Positions 26,265 through 35,293 of a stretch of DNA of 64,000 nt are shown here, piece after piece. The stretch lies in the NCBI RefSeq assembly GCF_014195535.1, contig NZ_JACIBY010000001.1:871748-935747 (forward strand). Direction: 5' to 3'. Position 1 is the stretch's first letter. Each line of letters starts with the position of its first letter. A program made the translations under genes and the position numbers. A model generated the notes under the pieces. The model was given only the letters and a program-made list of their open reading frames with translations, was not told the DNA's origin and did not search any database. The stretch is from Runella defluvii. Lineage in GTDB: Bacteria; Bacteroidota; Bacteroidia; Cytophagales; Spirosomataceae.

Positions 26265-27932
26265 ATGACTGGTAATCAGAGAGGTAAATGGCTTTTTGTG
26301 GCGATGTTCACTTGGCTTTTTATGTGGAGTGGGATGGTACAGGCGCAGACCGCCAAGTACTTGGTTTTATTAAAAGACAAAACAGGAACCCCCTTTACGA
26401 CCGACAAACCCACGGCCTATCTGAGTCAGCGCTCGGTGGATCGTCGTTCGCGGCAAGGGATTGCGTTGACGTCGAGAGATTTGCCAGTCAATCCTAGTTA
26501 TGTATCTCAAATTCGCCAAACGGGTGCCAAGGTTTGGTACACATCTCGTTGGTTGAATGCTGTATTGGTTGAGGCTAATTCGACACAATTGGCAGCCATT
26601 CGGGCGTTGTCGTCGGTGAAAGGGGTTGAGTTTAACCGCGCCCTTCGTACGGCTCGTTTGTCTGCTGAAAAACAAACCAATGCCACGCAACAAAAATTTG
26701 GAATGGACGCTTTCAATTACGGAGCTTCGCTTAGCCAAATTCAAATGTTGGGTGCCGATGCGATGCACGACCAAGGCTACAATGGCAAAGGAATGCTGGT
26801 AGCGATTTTGGATGCTGGTTTCTTAAATTCCAATACAAATCCTGCGTTGAGTCCATTGTTTTCCGACAAACGAGTGGTAGTTACTTACGATTTTGTAGCG
26901 AATGAAACCAGTGTTTACGAAGACCATTCGCACGGAAACAATGTGTTTAGTATCATGGCTAGCTTTAAAGAAAATAGCCTGATTGGCCCAGCTTACGGCG
27001 CTTCTTACGCACTTCTTCGTACCGAAGACGACAACAGCGAGTCGCGCTTGGAGGAGGCCAATTGGCTCATTGCGGCTGAGTACGCCGACAGTTTGGGTGT
27101 CGATGTCATCAATACGTCATTGGGGTACAATCAATTCGACAACGAAGCCGATGATTATACCTATGCCGACATGAACGGTAAAACGACGCTCATTACGCGG
27201 GCCGCTGATTGGGCCGCAGCAACAGGCATGATAGTGGTGGCCTCGGCTGGCAACGAAGGGGCAAGTGCGTGGAAATACATTTCGGCCCCTGCCGATGCTG
27301 ACTCCGTGTTGGCCGTGGGTGCGGTTGGAAGCACCAAAGCGTTGGCTTCGTTTAGTTCCATTGGTCCTTCAGCCGACGGACGCGTGAAACCTGATGTGTG
27401 CGCGCAAGGAGCTTTAACGGTACTTTCCAATCAGGCAGGTACGGTAACAGCGGGCAATGGAACGTCATATTCGGCTCCGTTGATTGCGGGCTTGGTGACG
27501 GCTTTTTGGCAATCGCAACCGCAACTCACGGCCATGCAAGTCATTGATTGTATTCGTCGGGCAGGAGATCGTTTTTCCAGCCCAACCCCTCAATTTGGCT
27601 ACGGCATCCCTACTTTTGCGGCGGCGACTGAGGTGGCACGGGCCAAATATTTACCCATGGGAGTGGGTGGAAATAAGCCAACGGAAGCTATTGTGTTTCC
27701 AAATCCATTGGGGAATGCCAATGCGTTGCAGATTCAATGGGGAGCAGAATTTACGGGGAAAAAAGTGGAAGTTGCACTGACAGACGTGGCGGGGCGAGTA
27801 TGGTTACAGCAGTCGGTCATGGCCAATGAACCATCAAGTAAACTGACACTACCGATGGCAATGCCTCAAGGGAGTTATGTATTAAAAATGAACGATAACG
27901 AACGCGTACGGGTTTTGAAAGTAATCAAATAA
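26265..27932 (+). CDS. Secreted S8 subtilisin-like serine peptidase with T9SS sorting domain
   Basis: 555 residues. Signal peptide at 1-28 (ending MVQAQ), an I9-like prodomain region with QRSVDRRSRQGI near 55-65, then the catalytic domain: Asp183 in ILDAGF, His223 in EDHSHGNNV, oxyanion Asn330 in ASAGNEG and Ser401 in NGTSYSAP. A C-terminal type A sorting domain (VFPNPLGNANAL to VRVLKVIK) directs it through the type IX system to the cell surface or medium. It probably degrades extracellular protein. Confidence 0.92.
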   Translation: MTGNQRGKWLFVAMFTWLFMWSGMVQAQTAKYLVLLKDKTGTPFTTDKPTAYLSQRSVDRRSRQGIALTSRDLPVNPSYVSQIRQTGAKVWYTSRWLNAVLVEANSTQLAAIRALSSVKGVEFNRALRTARLSAEKQTNATQQKFGMDAFNYGASLSQIQMLGADAMHDQGYNGKGMLVAILDAGFLNSNTNPALSPLFSDKRVVVTYDFVANETSVYEDHSHGNNVFSIMASFKENSLIGPAYGASYALLRTEDDNSESRLEEANWLIAAEYADSLGVDVINTSLGYNQFDNEADDYTYADMNGKTTLITRAADWAAATGMIVVASAGNEGASAWKYISAPADADSVLAVGAVGSTKALASFSSIGPSADGRVKPDVCAQGALTVLSNQAGTVTAGNGTSYSAPLIAGLVTAFWQSQPQLTAMQVIDCIRRAGDRFSSPTPQFGYGIPTFAAATEVARAKYLPMGVGGNKPTEAIVFPNPLGNANALQIQWGAEFTGKKVEVALTDVAGRVWLQQSVMANEPSSKLTLPMAMPQGSYVLKMNDNERVRVLKVIK

Positions 27933-27945
27933 GAAAAAAGTTTAC

Positions 27946-28644
27946 ATGAAACCACACATTAAAATCGACATCGTTTCGGACGTTGTTTGTCCGTGGTGCT
28001 ACATCGGAAAGCGCCGTTTGGAAAAAGCAGTTGACCAACTCAAAGACGATTATACGTTTGAAATCAGCTATTTGCCGTTTCAGCTTTCACCCGATACGCC
28101 GCTGGAAGGAGAAAATATGAAGGAACGACTTTCGGCGAAATTTGGCGGAGAAGAGCGTTTTTATGAATTGACCAACCAAGTGTCGAACGTGGCGGCGGGC
28201 GAAGGACTAGAGTTTGATTTGTTGAACCAACAAATTTCACCCAACACGCACGGTTTGCACCGTTTGGTTTGGTTTGCCCAGCAAAAAGGCAAACAATTAG
28301 CGCTGGTAGAGGCATTCTTTAAGGCTTATTTTGAAAACCGTGTTAACCTGGCCAATGTCGAAAACGTAGTAGCTGTGGCGCAGTCGGTGGGGTTAGATGC
28401 CGAAGAAGTGCGTCAATTTATTGCTTCTGAAAAGGGCTCAGAAGAAGTGGACCAACTTCTTTACCAAAACCGTTTGATGGGCGTAAGCGGCGTGCCGTAT
28501 TATATCATCAACGACAAATACGCGGTGTCGGGCGCGCAGCCAACGGATTTGTTTTTGCAGGCATTGCCAGATATTGCCGTCAAAGCTCCCATTCAAGCGC
28601 CAACGCAAGGAGAAGCATGTGATCTCGAAACGGGTGTATGCTAA
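27946..28644 (+). CDS. DsbA-family oxidoreductase, FrnE-like
   Basis: 232 residues. The thioredoxin-fold active site CPWC lies at residues 15-18 in DVVCPWCYIGKRRLE, and the cis-Pro loop is GVSGVPYYIINDKYAVSGAQ. No signal peptide, matching cytoplasmic FrnE/YwbO-type 2-hydroxychromene isomerase-like oxidoreductases rather than periplasmic DsbA. It starts 13 bp after the subtilase gene and its stop overlaps the MFS start (TAATG), so it is coupled to the transporter gene. Confidence 0.92.
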   Translation: MKPHIKIDIVSDVVCPWCYIGKRRLEKAVDQLKDDYTFEISYLPFQLSPDTPLEGENMKERLSAKFGGEERFYELTNQVSNVAAGEGLEFDLLNQQISPNTHGLHRLVWFAQQKGKQLALVEAFFKAYFENRVNLANVENVVAVAQSVGLDAEEVRQFIASEKGSEEVDQLLYQNRLMGVSGVPYYIINDKYAVSGAQPTDLFLQALPDIAVKAPIQAPTQGEACDLETGVC

Positions 28645-29762
28645 TGCCGCCTTTTCGCATTATTTCGTTTGCGTTGTTGCTGGTCACGTTGGCCGTCAAT
28701 ATCTCGATGCCACTTTTTCGGGTATATGCGGCTGAAGCGGGTCTCAACAACGGCCAAACCGCTTTAGTCTTGGCAGCGTACATCACAGGTATGCTGCCTT
28801 GTTACGTTTTTTTAGGGGGTATTTCCGACCGAATCGGGCGAAAACCTGTGCTAATTGTCAGCGTTTTTTGTTCTTTTTTAGCCACCCTCGTCATTACTAT
28901 TTCGCCCAATGTAACGGCTTTGGTATTTGCTCGGATGCTGCAAGGGGTTGCTTTGGCATTGAGCATGGGCACTGGAACGGCTTATTTAACCGAAGTTCTG
29001 TACCCCGATAAAAATGCGCCAACCAAAGCCGCTAATTTGGCTTCGCTTTCTACGGCCATTGGTTTTAGTGGAGGCGCACTTGCCACAACCTTGTATTTGC
29101 TCGTTGATTTTCAGCTTGTTCCGCCTACTTATTATTTACTTTTAGGAATTACTTTTATTGGGCTTGTTCTTCTTTTTACGTTGCCCAACCCCAAACCCAT
29201 TGGTGGCAATATTCTTCGGCTTCCGTATTTTCCCAAAGGCTCTTTCCCCGTCAACATGGCCATTGCGATTTGTTGGGCGGCAACGGGCACGGTCATTGCC
29301 ATTATTCCAACCCAACTGGCTAAATTTAACCTGACGCCTTACGCGGGCTTTTGCTTGGTATTAATCAATTGGACGGGGGCTTTCTTACAACCTTTTATTC
29401 GCAAAAACGATCCCAAACAATCCGTGCGCATCGGTTATGTACTGGTACCGTTGGGCTTTGGACTGGTGGAGTTGGGCAGTCATTTGGGGCAATTGTGGGT
29501 GATTTTGAGTGGAACGACACTCATTGGCTTGGCGGCCTACGGCTTTTCGTACGTCGGAGGATTGGCTTTGATTGCTAATTACGGCGGGGTTCAGCGGGCA
29601 AGGGCCGTGTCAGGCTACATGTTTATGGGTTACATTGGCTTCGGAATTCCCGCTATTTTTCTTGGCTACTTGTCTGACCACGTCGGCATTGTCAATGCCT
29701 TGTTGGTGTTTGAAGTGGCGATTTTGATACTCACAGCCTATTTACTTCGTATTTTTCGGTAG
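28644..29762 (+). CDS. MFS transporter
   Basis: About 372 residues with 11-12 hydrophobic helices. The loop 2-3 MFS signature appears as GGISDRIGRKPVLI, and a related GYLSDHVG appears in the second half. The start ATG shares bases with the stop of the DsbA-like gene (TAATG), although an ATG at 28638 is also in frame. The substrate is unknown; coupling to a FrnE-like protein could suggest small-molecule efflux, but that is only a guess. Confidence 0.88.
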   Translation: MPPFRIISFALLLVTLAVNISMPLFRVYAAEAGLNNGQTALVLAAYITGMLPCYVFLGGISDRIGRKPVLIVSVFCSFLATLVITISPNVTALVFARMLQGVALALSMGTGTAYLTEVLYPDKNAPTKAANLASLSTAIGFSGGALATTLYLLVDFQLVPPTYYLLLGITFIGLVLLFTLPNPKPIGGNILRLPYFPKGSFPVNMAIAICWAATGTVIAIIPTQLAKFNLTPYAGFCLVLINWTGAFLQPFIRKNDPKQSVRIGYVLVPLGFGLVELGSHLGQLWVILSGTTLIGLAAYGFSYVGGLALIANYGGVQRARAVSGYMFMGYIGFGIPAIFLGYLSDHVGIVNALLVFEVAILILTAYLLRIFR

Positions 29763-29804
29763 CCGTTCCGCCAGTTGACACCGCATCAACTGGCAGAATC
29801 AAGG

Positions 29805-30170
29805 TTATTTGGCAGGATAACCCGCATCGTACCACGCTTTGAAAACTGCTAATTCGGTCGTACTTAACTTAGTGCCTTCGGGCATGGATTTCTTTACATA
29901 AACTTCATTATAAATCGTCGAAATTTTCCCTTTGATGGTAGTTGTATAATCGGTTGGATCGTACAACCAGTCGCGATAATTACTTTTTCCAGAGGCATGA
30001 CAGCTTGCGCAATACGTATCAAAAATAGGCTTCGCTGTGGCATGCTCAAAAGCTACTTTGGTCGTAGAAGTGTCTGTGGCTGGGTCAACCGATGAAGTTG
30101 AACAGGCTGGTAATAGACTCACTCCTACGAGCGACAAACAAACTAACATTTGACGGCTGAGACGATTCAT
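29805..30170 (-). CDS. Small c-type cytochrome-like lipoprotein
   Basis: 121 residues. Signal peptide with lipobox LLPAC (lipid Cys23), then one haem motif CASCH at residues 54-58 in FDTYCASCHASG and a candidate axial Met in KKSMPEGT. The C-terminal AVFKAWYDAGYPAK resembles the tail of planctomycete-type cytochrome C domains. It would be anchored in the periplasm and carry one electron. The partner is unknown; it stands alone, converging on the MFS gene. Confidence 0.85.
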   Translation of the reverse strand: MNRLSRQMLVCLSLVGVSLLPACSTSSVDPATDTSTTKVAFEHATAKPIFDTYCASCHASGKSNYRDWLYDPTDYTTTIKGKISTIYNEVYVKKSMPEGTKLSTTELAVFKAWYDAGYPAK

Positions 30171-30385
30171 GGTTTGTATTCAAATTTGTTCGATAAATAA
30201 AGAGGAGGTAAACTCAATTAAGAATACGTGATTTTCTCGCAGAGCGTTGCAAAGAAGCCATTCACAGGAAGAGACAGAGACGCATAAAAAGGGGAGAAAA
30301 CAAAAAAGTAGCGGCAGCCATAGGGGGGAGGCTGCGCTGAGTTGTCATGGATTTGAAGGTCTTAAAAACAACCTTACTTACAGCT

Positions 30386-30922
30386 ATGAAACTTTTAAGC
30401 ATGCTCCTGCTAACAGGGGCGTTGGGTACTTTTTGTGCCGACGAAACGCCCTCAAAACTCCATTTTCCCGAGCCTCCGCGCACTTCAAACCATTTGTTCT
30501 ACATTCAACGGAGCAACAACATTAATACCGTCATGTACGAGGCGAATGTGGATTCGGACAAAAAATTGGATGATGAAAGCCCGATGAACGTATATTGGAT
30601 ACGGTACGCCGACCGTGGGCAACGCGAAGATCTCTCAACGCTTCAGTGGCAGCTAGCTTATGGCTACAAACACCATTCAACTTCTAGTGCCAACACCTAT
30701 GAAATTTCCTTGAATGCGTTTAAGAAACGTCAAATTTGGGTGACGTATCAAGAAAATAATCCCGTGGCTATGACCCACATCAATGGCCGTAAAGTGCTGT
30801 TACAGAAAGTGTTTGTGCAGTTAGCTAACAATGCGTTTATTCCAAAAGTAAAGTACGTAGAGCTTTTTGGGGTTGAAAGTGATAACCGTACCAAAGCGTA
30901 CGAACGCATTGATATTCAGTGA
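30386..30922 (+). CDS. DUF4833 domain protein
   Basis: About 178 residues from the ATG at 30386, which gives MKLLSMLLLTGALGTFCADE, a signal peptide. The core HLFYIQRSNNINTVMYEANV, the stretch NVYWIRYADRGQRE, and YISLNAFK-like strands fit DUF4833, a family of exported proteins of unknown function common in Bacteroidota. It precedes the sterol desaturase gene by 41 bp and may share its transcript. Confidence 0.8.
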   Translation: MKLLSMLLLTGALGTFCADETPSKLHFPEPPRTSNHLFYIQRSNNINTVMYEANVDSDKKLDDESPMNVYWIRYADRGQREDLSTLQWQLAYGYKHHSTSSANTYEISLNAFKKRQIWVTYQENNPVAMTHINGRKVLLQKVFVQLANNAFIPKVKYVELFGVESDNRTKAYERIDIQ

Positions 30923-30963
30923 TTTCTTGATTGATATTCTTCATTTTTTAATTTGACATTCTA

Positions 30964-31791
30964 ATGCTTTTTTTATTGCAGTTTGAACAAGACGTGCAGC
31001 CGCTATTGCTGTATGCTGCCCCCATTATTTTTATTTTTGTCGCCCTTGAATACTGGTTTTTACGCCACGACCCGCACCATCATTACGACGCGGATGATTT
31101 GAAAGCGTCGGTCGGAATTGGGGTGGGTGCTTTGGTTATCAATGGATTATTGAAAGCGCTTACGGTCGGTTTGATTTTGTTTTGTTATGAACTTGTGCCG
31201 TGGCGCATCCCGAATACCTGGTGGGCGTGGGTATTGGGATACTTGGGCATTGATTTTTGTAATTACTTAGCTCATTACATTGCGCACAAACAACGGATTT
31301 GGTGGGCTACCCACGTGACACACCACTCGTCGGAACACCTAAATTTGTCCACTTCGTTTCGAAATTCATGGACGCAGCACATAAAAATTATCTTTTTCCT
31401 GCCCGTTTGGCTATCAGGCATTCATCCCGTTATTACGTTTATGTGTTACCAAATCGACTTATTGTATCAGTTTTGGCTACACACAGAAGTCATCACCAAG
31501 TTGCCTCGCTGGTTTGAGTATATTTTTGTCACGCCGTCGCACCATCGAGTGCATCACGGCAAAAATGATGCTTACCTTGACAAAAATTTTGGAACTACCT
31601 TTATTCTTTGGGATCGATTGTTTGGTACGTTTCAAGAAGAAACCGAACGACCTATTTACGGACTAACGAAGCCCGTAACTTCCAACAATGTGGTCTATCT
31701 TAATTTTCACGAGTGGAGAGACATTGTTAGGGATGTTCGGAAGGCCAAAAGCTGGCGAGAAGTAACGGGTATTTTGTTTGGGCCGCCTTAA
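30964..31791 (+). CDS. Sterol desaturase / fatty acid hydroxylase superfamily protein
   Basis: 275 residues, membrane enzyme with four helices. The di-iron histidine clusters are seen as HYIAHKQRIWWATHVTHHSS, HTEV and SHHRVHHGKND. The family includes sterol C-5/C-4 desaturases and lipid hydroxylases; in Bacteroidota these often act on membrane lipids or carotenoids. The exact substrate cannot be inferred. Confidence 0.9.
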   Translation: MLFLLQFEQDVQPLLLYAAPIIFIFVALEYWFLRHDPHHHYDADDLKASVGIGVGALVINGLLKALTVGLILFCYELVPWRIPNTWWAWVLGYLGIDFCNYLAHYIAHKQRIWWATHVTHHSSEHLNLSTSFRNSWTQHIKIIFFLPVWLSGIHPVITFMCYQIDLLYQFWLHTEVITKLPRWFEYIFVTPSHHRVHHGKNDAYLDKNFGTTFILWDRLFGTFQEETERPIYGLTKPVTSNNVVYLNFHEWRDIVRDVRKAKSWREVTGILFGPP

Positions 31792-31880
31792 TATTTTGGT
31801 ATATAAAAGCAAATTAAAGCCTTAAATCGTCTTTCTTTGTAGATTCATTGGTGCGTTTTTCAACCAAAATTTCAAAAAAG

Positions 31881-32177
31881 ATGGATTTATTAAAAACTCA
31901 AATAGGGCGTTTGCGGGTTATTGGTTTCATAGAAGGCGTTTCGTTTTTGCTTATCTTGTTCATAACCATGCCATTAAAGTATTATGCCGAGATGCCAGGC
32001 CCCAACAAAGTGATTGGCATGGTACACGGTTTGCTGTTTGTGTTGTACGTATTGGCGGTTGTGCAGTGTAAAATTGAGTACAACTGGCCCCTAAAAAAAA
32101 CGGCGTTGGCCTTGCTTGCTTCTATTGTTCCTTTTGGTACTTTTTGGGCCGACGCGAAGTTGTTTCGTCAGGTATAA
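31881..32177 (+). CDS. DUF3817 family membrane protein
   Basis: 98 residues with the ATG at 31881 (MDLLKTQIGRLRVIGFIEGVSFL). Three hydrophobic helices; the motif IGMVHGLLFVLYV and the segment VPFGTFWADAKL are DUF3817 marks. The function is unknown. A GTG upstream would add 11 residues and is less likely. It ends before a strong terminator. Confidence 0.85.
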   Translation: MDLLKTQIGRLRVIGFIEGVSFLLILFITMPLKYYAEMPGPNKVIGMVHGLLFVLYVLAVVQCKIEYNWPLKKTALALLASIVPFGTFWADAKLFRQV

Positions 32178-32191
32178 TATTTACGATAACA

Positions 32192-32223
32192 AAAGCCCCC
32201 GTTCACCTAAGAACGGGGGCTTT
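32192..32223. terminator. Strong bidirectional terminator
   Basis: Perfect 13-bp stem AAAGCCCCCGTTC / GAACGGGGGCTTT around the 6-nt loop ACCTAA. It lies between the convergent DUF3817 and metK genes. Confidence 0.9.
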
Positions 32224-32231
32224 AATATGTA

Positions 32232-32253
32232 TTTCGGTTGTGAGCAACCGAAA
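32232..32253. repeat. Intergenic palindrome, GGTTGTGAGCAACC family
   Basis: TTTCGGTTG-TGAG-CAACCGAAA, a perfect dyad between the terminator and the metK stop. It is followed by a half copy (AACCGAAAGCACC). Confidence 0.8.
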
Positions 32254-32283
32254 CCACCTAATGACTAACCGAAAGCACCTAGC

Positions 32284-33573
32284 TTACAAACCAAAAGCAG
32301 CTTTTACGGCGTCAACGTAATCGAGTTTTTCCCAAGTGAAAAGTTCTACTTCTACTTCCGCCACTTGACCTGCGTTTTTGAATACTTTCGTTACTACTTG
32401 CGACTCGCGACCCATGTGGCCATAAGCGGCTGTTTCTGAGTAAATTGGGTTGCGGAGTTTCAGGCGTTGCTCAATCGCGTATGGACGCATATCGAATACG
32501 CTTTCTACGATTTTAGCAATTTCTCCGTCGTTCAATTTTTTGCCATTTTCGCCTTTTACTTTCGATGTTCCGTAGGTATTTACGTACAAACCGCAAGGTT
32601 TAGCTACTCCGATAGCGTATGAAATTTGAACCAATACTTCGTCGCAAACGCCTGCTGCTACCAAGTTTTTGGCAATGTGGCGCGTTGCATACGCTGCTGA
32701 GCGGTCCACTTTTGAAGGATCTTTACCTGAGAATGCACCACCACCGTGGGCGCCTTTACCACCGTAGGTATCAACGATGATTTTACGACCTGTCAAACCA
32801 GTGTCACCGTGAGGGCCACCGATTACGAACTTACCCGTTGGGTTGATGTGGTACGTAATTTGGTCGTTAAACAACTTGCGCAATGAAGGCTTCAACTTAG
32901 CTTTTACGCGTGGAATTACGTAGGTAATGATGTCTCTGCGAATTTGTGCCAACATCGTTTCGTCATCGCCAAAATCATCGTGCTGCGTTGACACTACGAT
33001 GGTGTCAATACGGATAGGCTTGTTGGTGTCAGAGTATTCGATTGTTACCTGCGACTTTGCATCAGGACGAAGGTACTTGATACGCTTGTTTTCGCGGCGG
33101 ATAGCGGCAAGTTCTTCCAATATCTTGTGCGACAAGTCCAACGCCAAAGGCATAAAGTTGTCGGTTTCGCGCGTTGCGTAGCCAAACATCATCCCTTGGT
33201 CACCCGCACCTTGCGCATTTGCCTTACTTTCAAAATCATCTGCTGCTTGACGGTCAACGCCTTGGTTGATGTCGGCTGATTGTTCGTGAATGGCTGAAAG
33301 AACACCGCAAGAGTGCGCTTCAAACATATACTCAGCTTTGGTATAGCCGATTTTGGCAATTACTTCACGTGCAATTTGCTGCACATCGAGGTATGTTTTG
33401 CTGTTTACCTCACCTGCCAGAACTACTTGGCCAGTGGTAACGAGCGTTTCACAGGCTACTTTTGACGTAGGGTCAAACGCCATAAAGTGGTCAATAAGGG
33501 CGTCCGAAATTTGGTCGGCGACTTTGTCGGGGTGGCCTTCCGATACCGATTCTGAAGTGAATAAATAAGGCAT
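32284..33573 (-). CDS. metK: S-adenosylmethionine synthetase
   Basis: 429 residues, cytoplasmic. It makes S-adenosylmethionine from methionine and ATP. The family motifs are present: [17 protein letters not shown] at the N-terminus, [16 protein letters not shown] in the middle and [16 protein letters not shown] for phosphate binding. Length is somewhat above the E. coli enzyme, as usual in Bacteroidota. It is transcribed alone, with a promoter-like element upstream. Confidence 0.97.
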   Translation of the reverse strand: MPYLFTSESVSEGHPDKVADQISDALIDHFMAFDPTSKVACETLVTTGQVVLAGEVNSKTYLDVQQIAREVIAKIGYTKAEYMFEAHSCGVLSAIHEQSADINQGVDRQAADDFESKANAQGAGDQGMMFGYATRETDNFMPLALDLSHKILEELAAIRRENKRIKYLRPDAKSQVTIEYSDTNKPIRIDTIVVSTQHDDFGDDETMLAQIRRDIITYVIPRVKAKLKPSLRKLFNDQITYHINPTGKFVIGGPHGDTGLTGRKIIVDTYGGKGAHGGGAFSGKDPSKVDRSAAYATRHIAKNLVAAGVCDEVLVQISYAIGVAKPCGLYVNTYGTSKVKGENGKKLNDGEIAKIVESVFDMRPYAIEQRLKLRNPIYSETAAYGHMGRESQVVTKVFKNAGQVAEVEVELFTWEKLDYVDAVKAAFGL

Positions 33574-33635
33574 TCTTCTATTGTATGATTTACGAAGTAT
33601 GAATTACGATTTGTGTGTCGTTGAATTTTAGAGAG

Positions 33636-33643
33636 CAAAAATA
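33636..33643 (-). promoter_or_regulatory. Putative metK promoter -7 element
   Basis: On the minus strand the sequence is TATTTTTG, an exact fit to the TAnnTTTG element of Bacteroidota, about 63 bp before the metK ATG. No clear TTG -33 element was seen at the usual spacing. Confidence 0.35.
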
Positions 33644-33742
33644 GGTTATTTTCAGAGATAAAGAAAAAAGAACGAACTTTGTGTCCCCGCAAGGGAGTGT
33701 TTTTGGGGATTAATTATTTTACGTACCAATTTTTGGTTAGCA

Positions 33743-34738
33743 ATGGTAAAAATTGACAATATAGAATTAGGAGAGTTTCCATTGTTGTTGGCGCCGATGG
33801 AAGATGTGTCTGATCCGCCGTTTCGGGCGGTGTGTAAAGAAGGTGGCGCTGATTTGATGTACACGGAGTTTGTTTCGTCGGAAGGTTTGATTCGCGATGC
33901 GGCTAAAAGTGTGCAAAAGCTAGATATTTTTGAATACGAACGTCCTATCGGGATTCAGCTTTTTGGAAGCGACATCGAAACCATGGGTGAATGTACCAAA
34001 ATCGCGACCAAAGCAGGTCCCGATTTGATTGACATTAACTACGGCTGTCCTGTAAAACAAGTCGCTTGTCGCGGGGCAGGTGCGGCGTTGCTGCAAGACA
34101 TTCCCAAAATGGTTAAAATGACCGAAGCGGTGGTCAAGGCGACCCACTTGCCCGTGACGGTTAAAACCCGTTTGGGCTGGGACGAATCCACCAAAAACAT
34201 TGAAGATGTAGCCGAACGCTTGCAAGACATTGGCATCAAGGCATTGACGGTACACGGGCGCACGCGTGTTCAAATGTATAAAGGCGATGCCGATTGGACG
34301 CTCATTGGCAAAATCAAGGATAATCCACGCATCAAAATTCCAATTTTTGGGAACGGTGACATTGATAGCCCCGAAAAAGCCATCGAATACCGTAACCGCT
34401 TTGGTGTGGATGGCATCATGATTGGACGCGCAAGCATCGGTTATCCTTGGATTTTTAACGAAATCAAACATTTCATCAAAACGGGCGAGCACTTAGCGCC
34501 ACCTACTACCGCCGAACGGGTACGCGTGTGCAGAAAACACCTCGATTTTTCGATTCAATGGAAGGGTGAACGTACGGGGATTTTGGAAATGCGCCGCCAC
34601 TATGCTACTTATTTTAAGGGCTTGAACAATTTTAAACCCTACCGAATGCGTTTAGTGGAAACCCTCGACTACGCTCATATTCTAGAGATTTTGGATGAAG
34701 TAACCGACATCTACGCCCTAGAAAAAGTGGAAGCGTAA
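33743..34738 (+). CDS. dusB: tRNA-dihydrouridine synthase (DusB type)
   Basis: 331 residues, FMN-dependent enzyme that reduces uridines in tRNA to dihydrouridine. N-terminal APMEDVSDPPFRAVCKEGGADLMYTEFVSSEGL, the GIQLFGSD and DINYGCPVKQVACRGAGAALL segment with the catalytic Cys, KTRLGWDE, TVHGRTRVQMYKGDADW and GNGDI all match the Dus family. DusB is the subtype best fitted. It precedes a small secreted protein by 24 bp. Confidence 0.93.
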   Translation: MVKIDNIELGEFPLLLAPMEDVSDPPFRAVCKEGGADLMYTEFVSSEGLIRDAAKSVQKLDIFEYERPIGIQLFGSDIETMGECTKIATKAGPDLIDINYGCPVKQVACRGAGAALLQDIPKMVKMTEAVVKATHLPVTVKTRLGWDESTKNIEDVAERLQDIGIKALTVHGRTRVQMYKGDADWTLIGKIKDNPRIKIPIFGNGDIDSPEKAIEYRNRFGVDGIMIGRASIGYPWIFNEIKHFIKTGEHLAPPTTAERVRVCRKHLDFSIQWKGERTGILEMRRHYATYFKGLNNFKPYRMRLVETLDYAHILEILDEVTDIYALEKVEA

Positions 34739-34762
34739 GGGATTCATCAAACCTTTTGAATT

Positions 34763-35215
34763 ATGCGTACTCACTGGTTAAGTAGTTGCCTTGTGTTGTT
34801 GATAACAACCTTGGCAGTGGCTCAAAAAAACACCCAAGGTATTTCGGGACAAGTACTTTGGAAGGCAGGAAATTTTATGCCTACCATTGGTACCAAAGCG
34901 TCAGTTCCTAAGGCAGTGCCCGTGGTGAGAGAGGTGTATATTTATGCTTTGACGAATGATAAACAGGTAGATGCGGGTGAAGATGCGGGTTTTTATCAAA
35001 AAGTGAATTCAAAACTTGTGCGAAAAGTAAAAACCGATAAAAAAGGGCGTTTTTCAGTGACGCTGCCAGTGGGCTACTATTCGGTGTTTACCAAAGAAGA
35101 AAAAGGGCTTTATGCCAATCTATTTGACGATGCTATGAATATTAACCCCGTCCAAGTTCAAAAACGTCGCTGGACAAAAATGGATGTGGTGGTTGATTAT
35201 CAGGCGGTTTATTAA
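34763..35215 (+). CDS. Small secreted protein, carboxypeptidase-regulatory-like
   Basis: 150 residues. A signal peptide (MRTHWLSSCLVLLITTLAVAQ) is followed by GISGQVLWKAGNFMP and the beta-sandwich pattern KVKTDKKGRFSVTLPVGYYSVFTKEE, typical of carboxypeptidase-regulatory-like domains. It seems to be a single exported domain of this kind, of unknown role. Confidence 0.65.
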   Translation: MRTHWLSSCLVLLITTLAVAQKNTQGISGQVLWKAGNFMPTIGTKASVPKAVPVVREVYIYALTNDKQVDAGEDAGFYQKVNSKLVRKVKTDKKGRFSVTLPVGYYSVFTKEEKGLYANLFDDAMNINPVQVQKRRWTKMDVVVDYQAVY

Positions 35216-35218
35216 AAG

Positions 35219-35285
35219 AACCTCCCGAAAGTTTTAACCTCCCGAAAGTTCAAACCTCCCGAAAGTTTTGAACTTTCGGGAGGTT
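35219..35285. terminator. Bidirectional hairpin made from three tandem arm copies
   Basis: The arm AACCTCCCGAAAGTT occurs three times in tandem (about 35219-35267); only the last copy has a complementary arm, AACTTTCGGGAGGTT (35271-35285), giving a 15-bp perfect stem with loop TTG. T-rich sequence follows. It lies between convergent genes. Confidence 0.8.
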
Positions 35286-35293
35286 CTCTTTTT

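Noticed and set aside
30171-30385. Possible ncRNA upstream of the DUF4833 gene (GCGGCAGCC...GGCTGCGC hairpin near 30309-30337)
   Set aside because: One imperfect hairpin only; no match to a known RNA family could be seen.
33920-34492. Antisense frame (190 codons) opposite the dusB-type gene
   Set aside because: No recognisable domain and full overlap with a conserved tRNA-modification gene.
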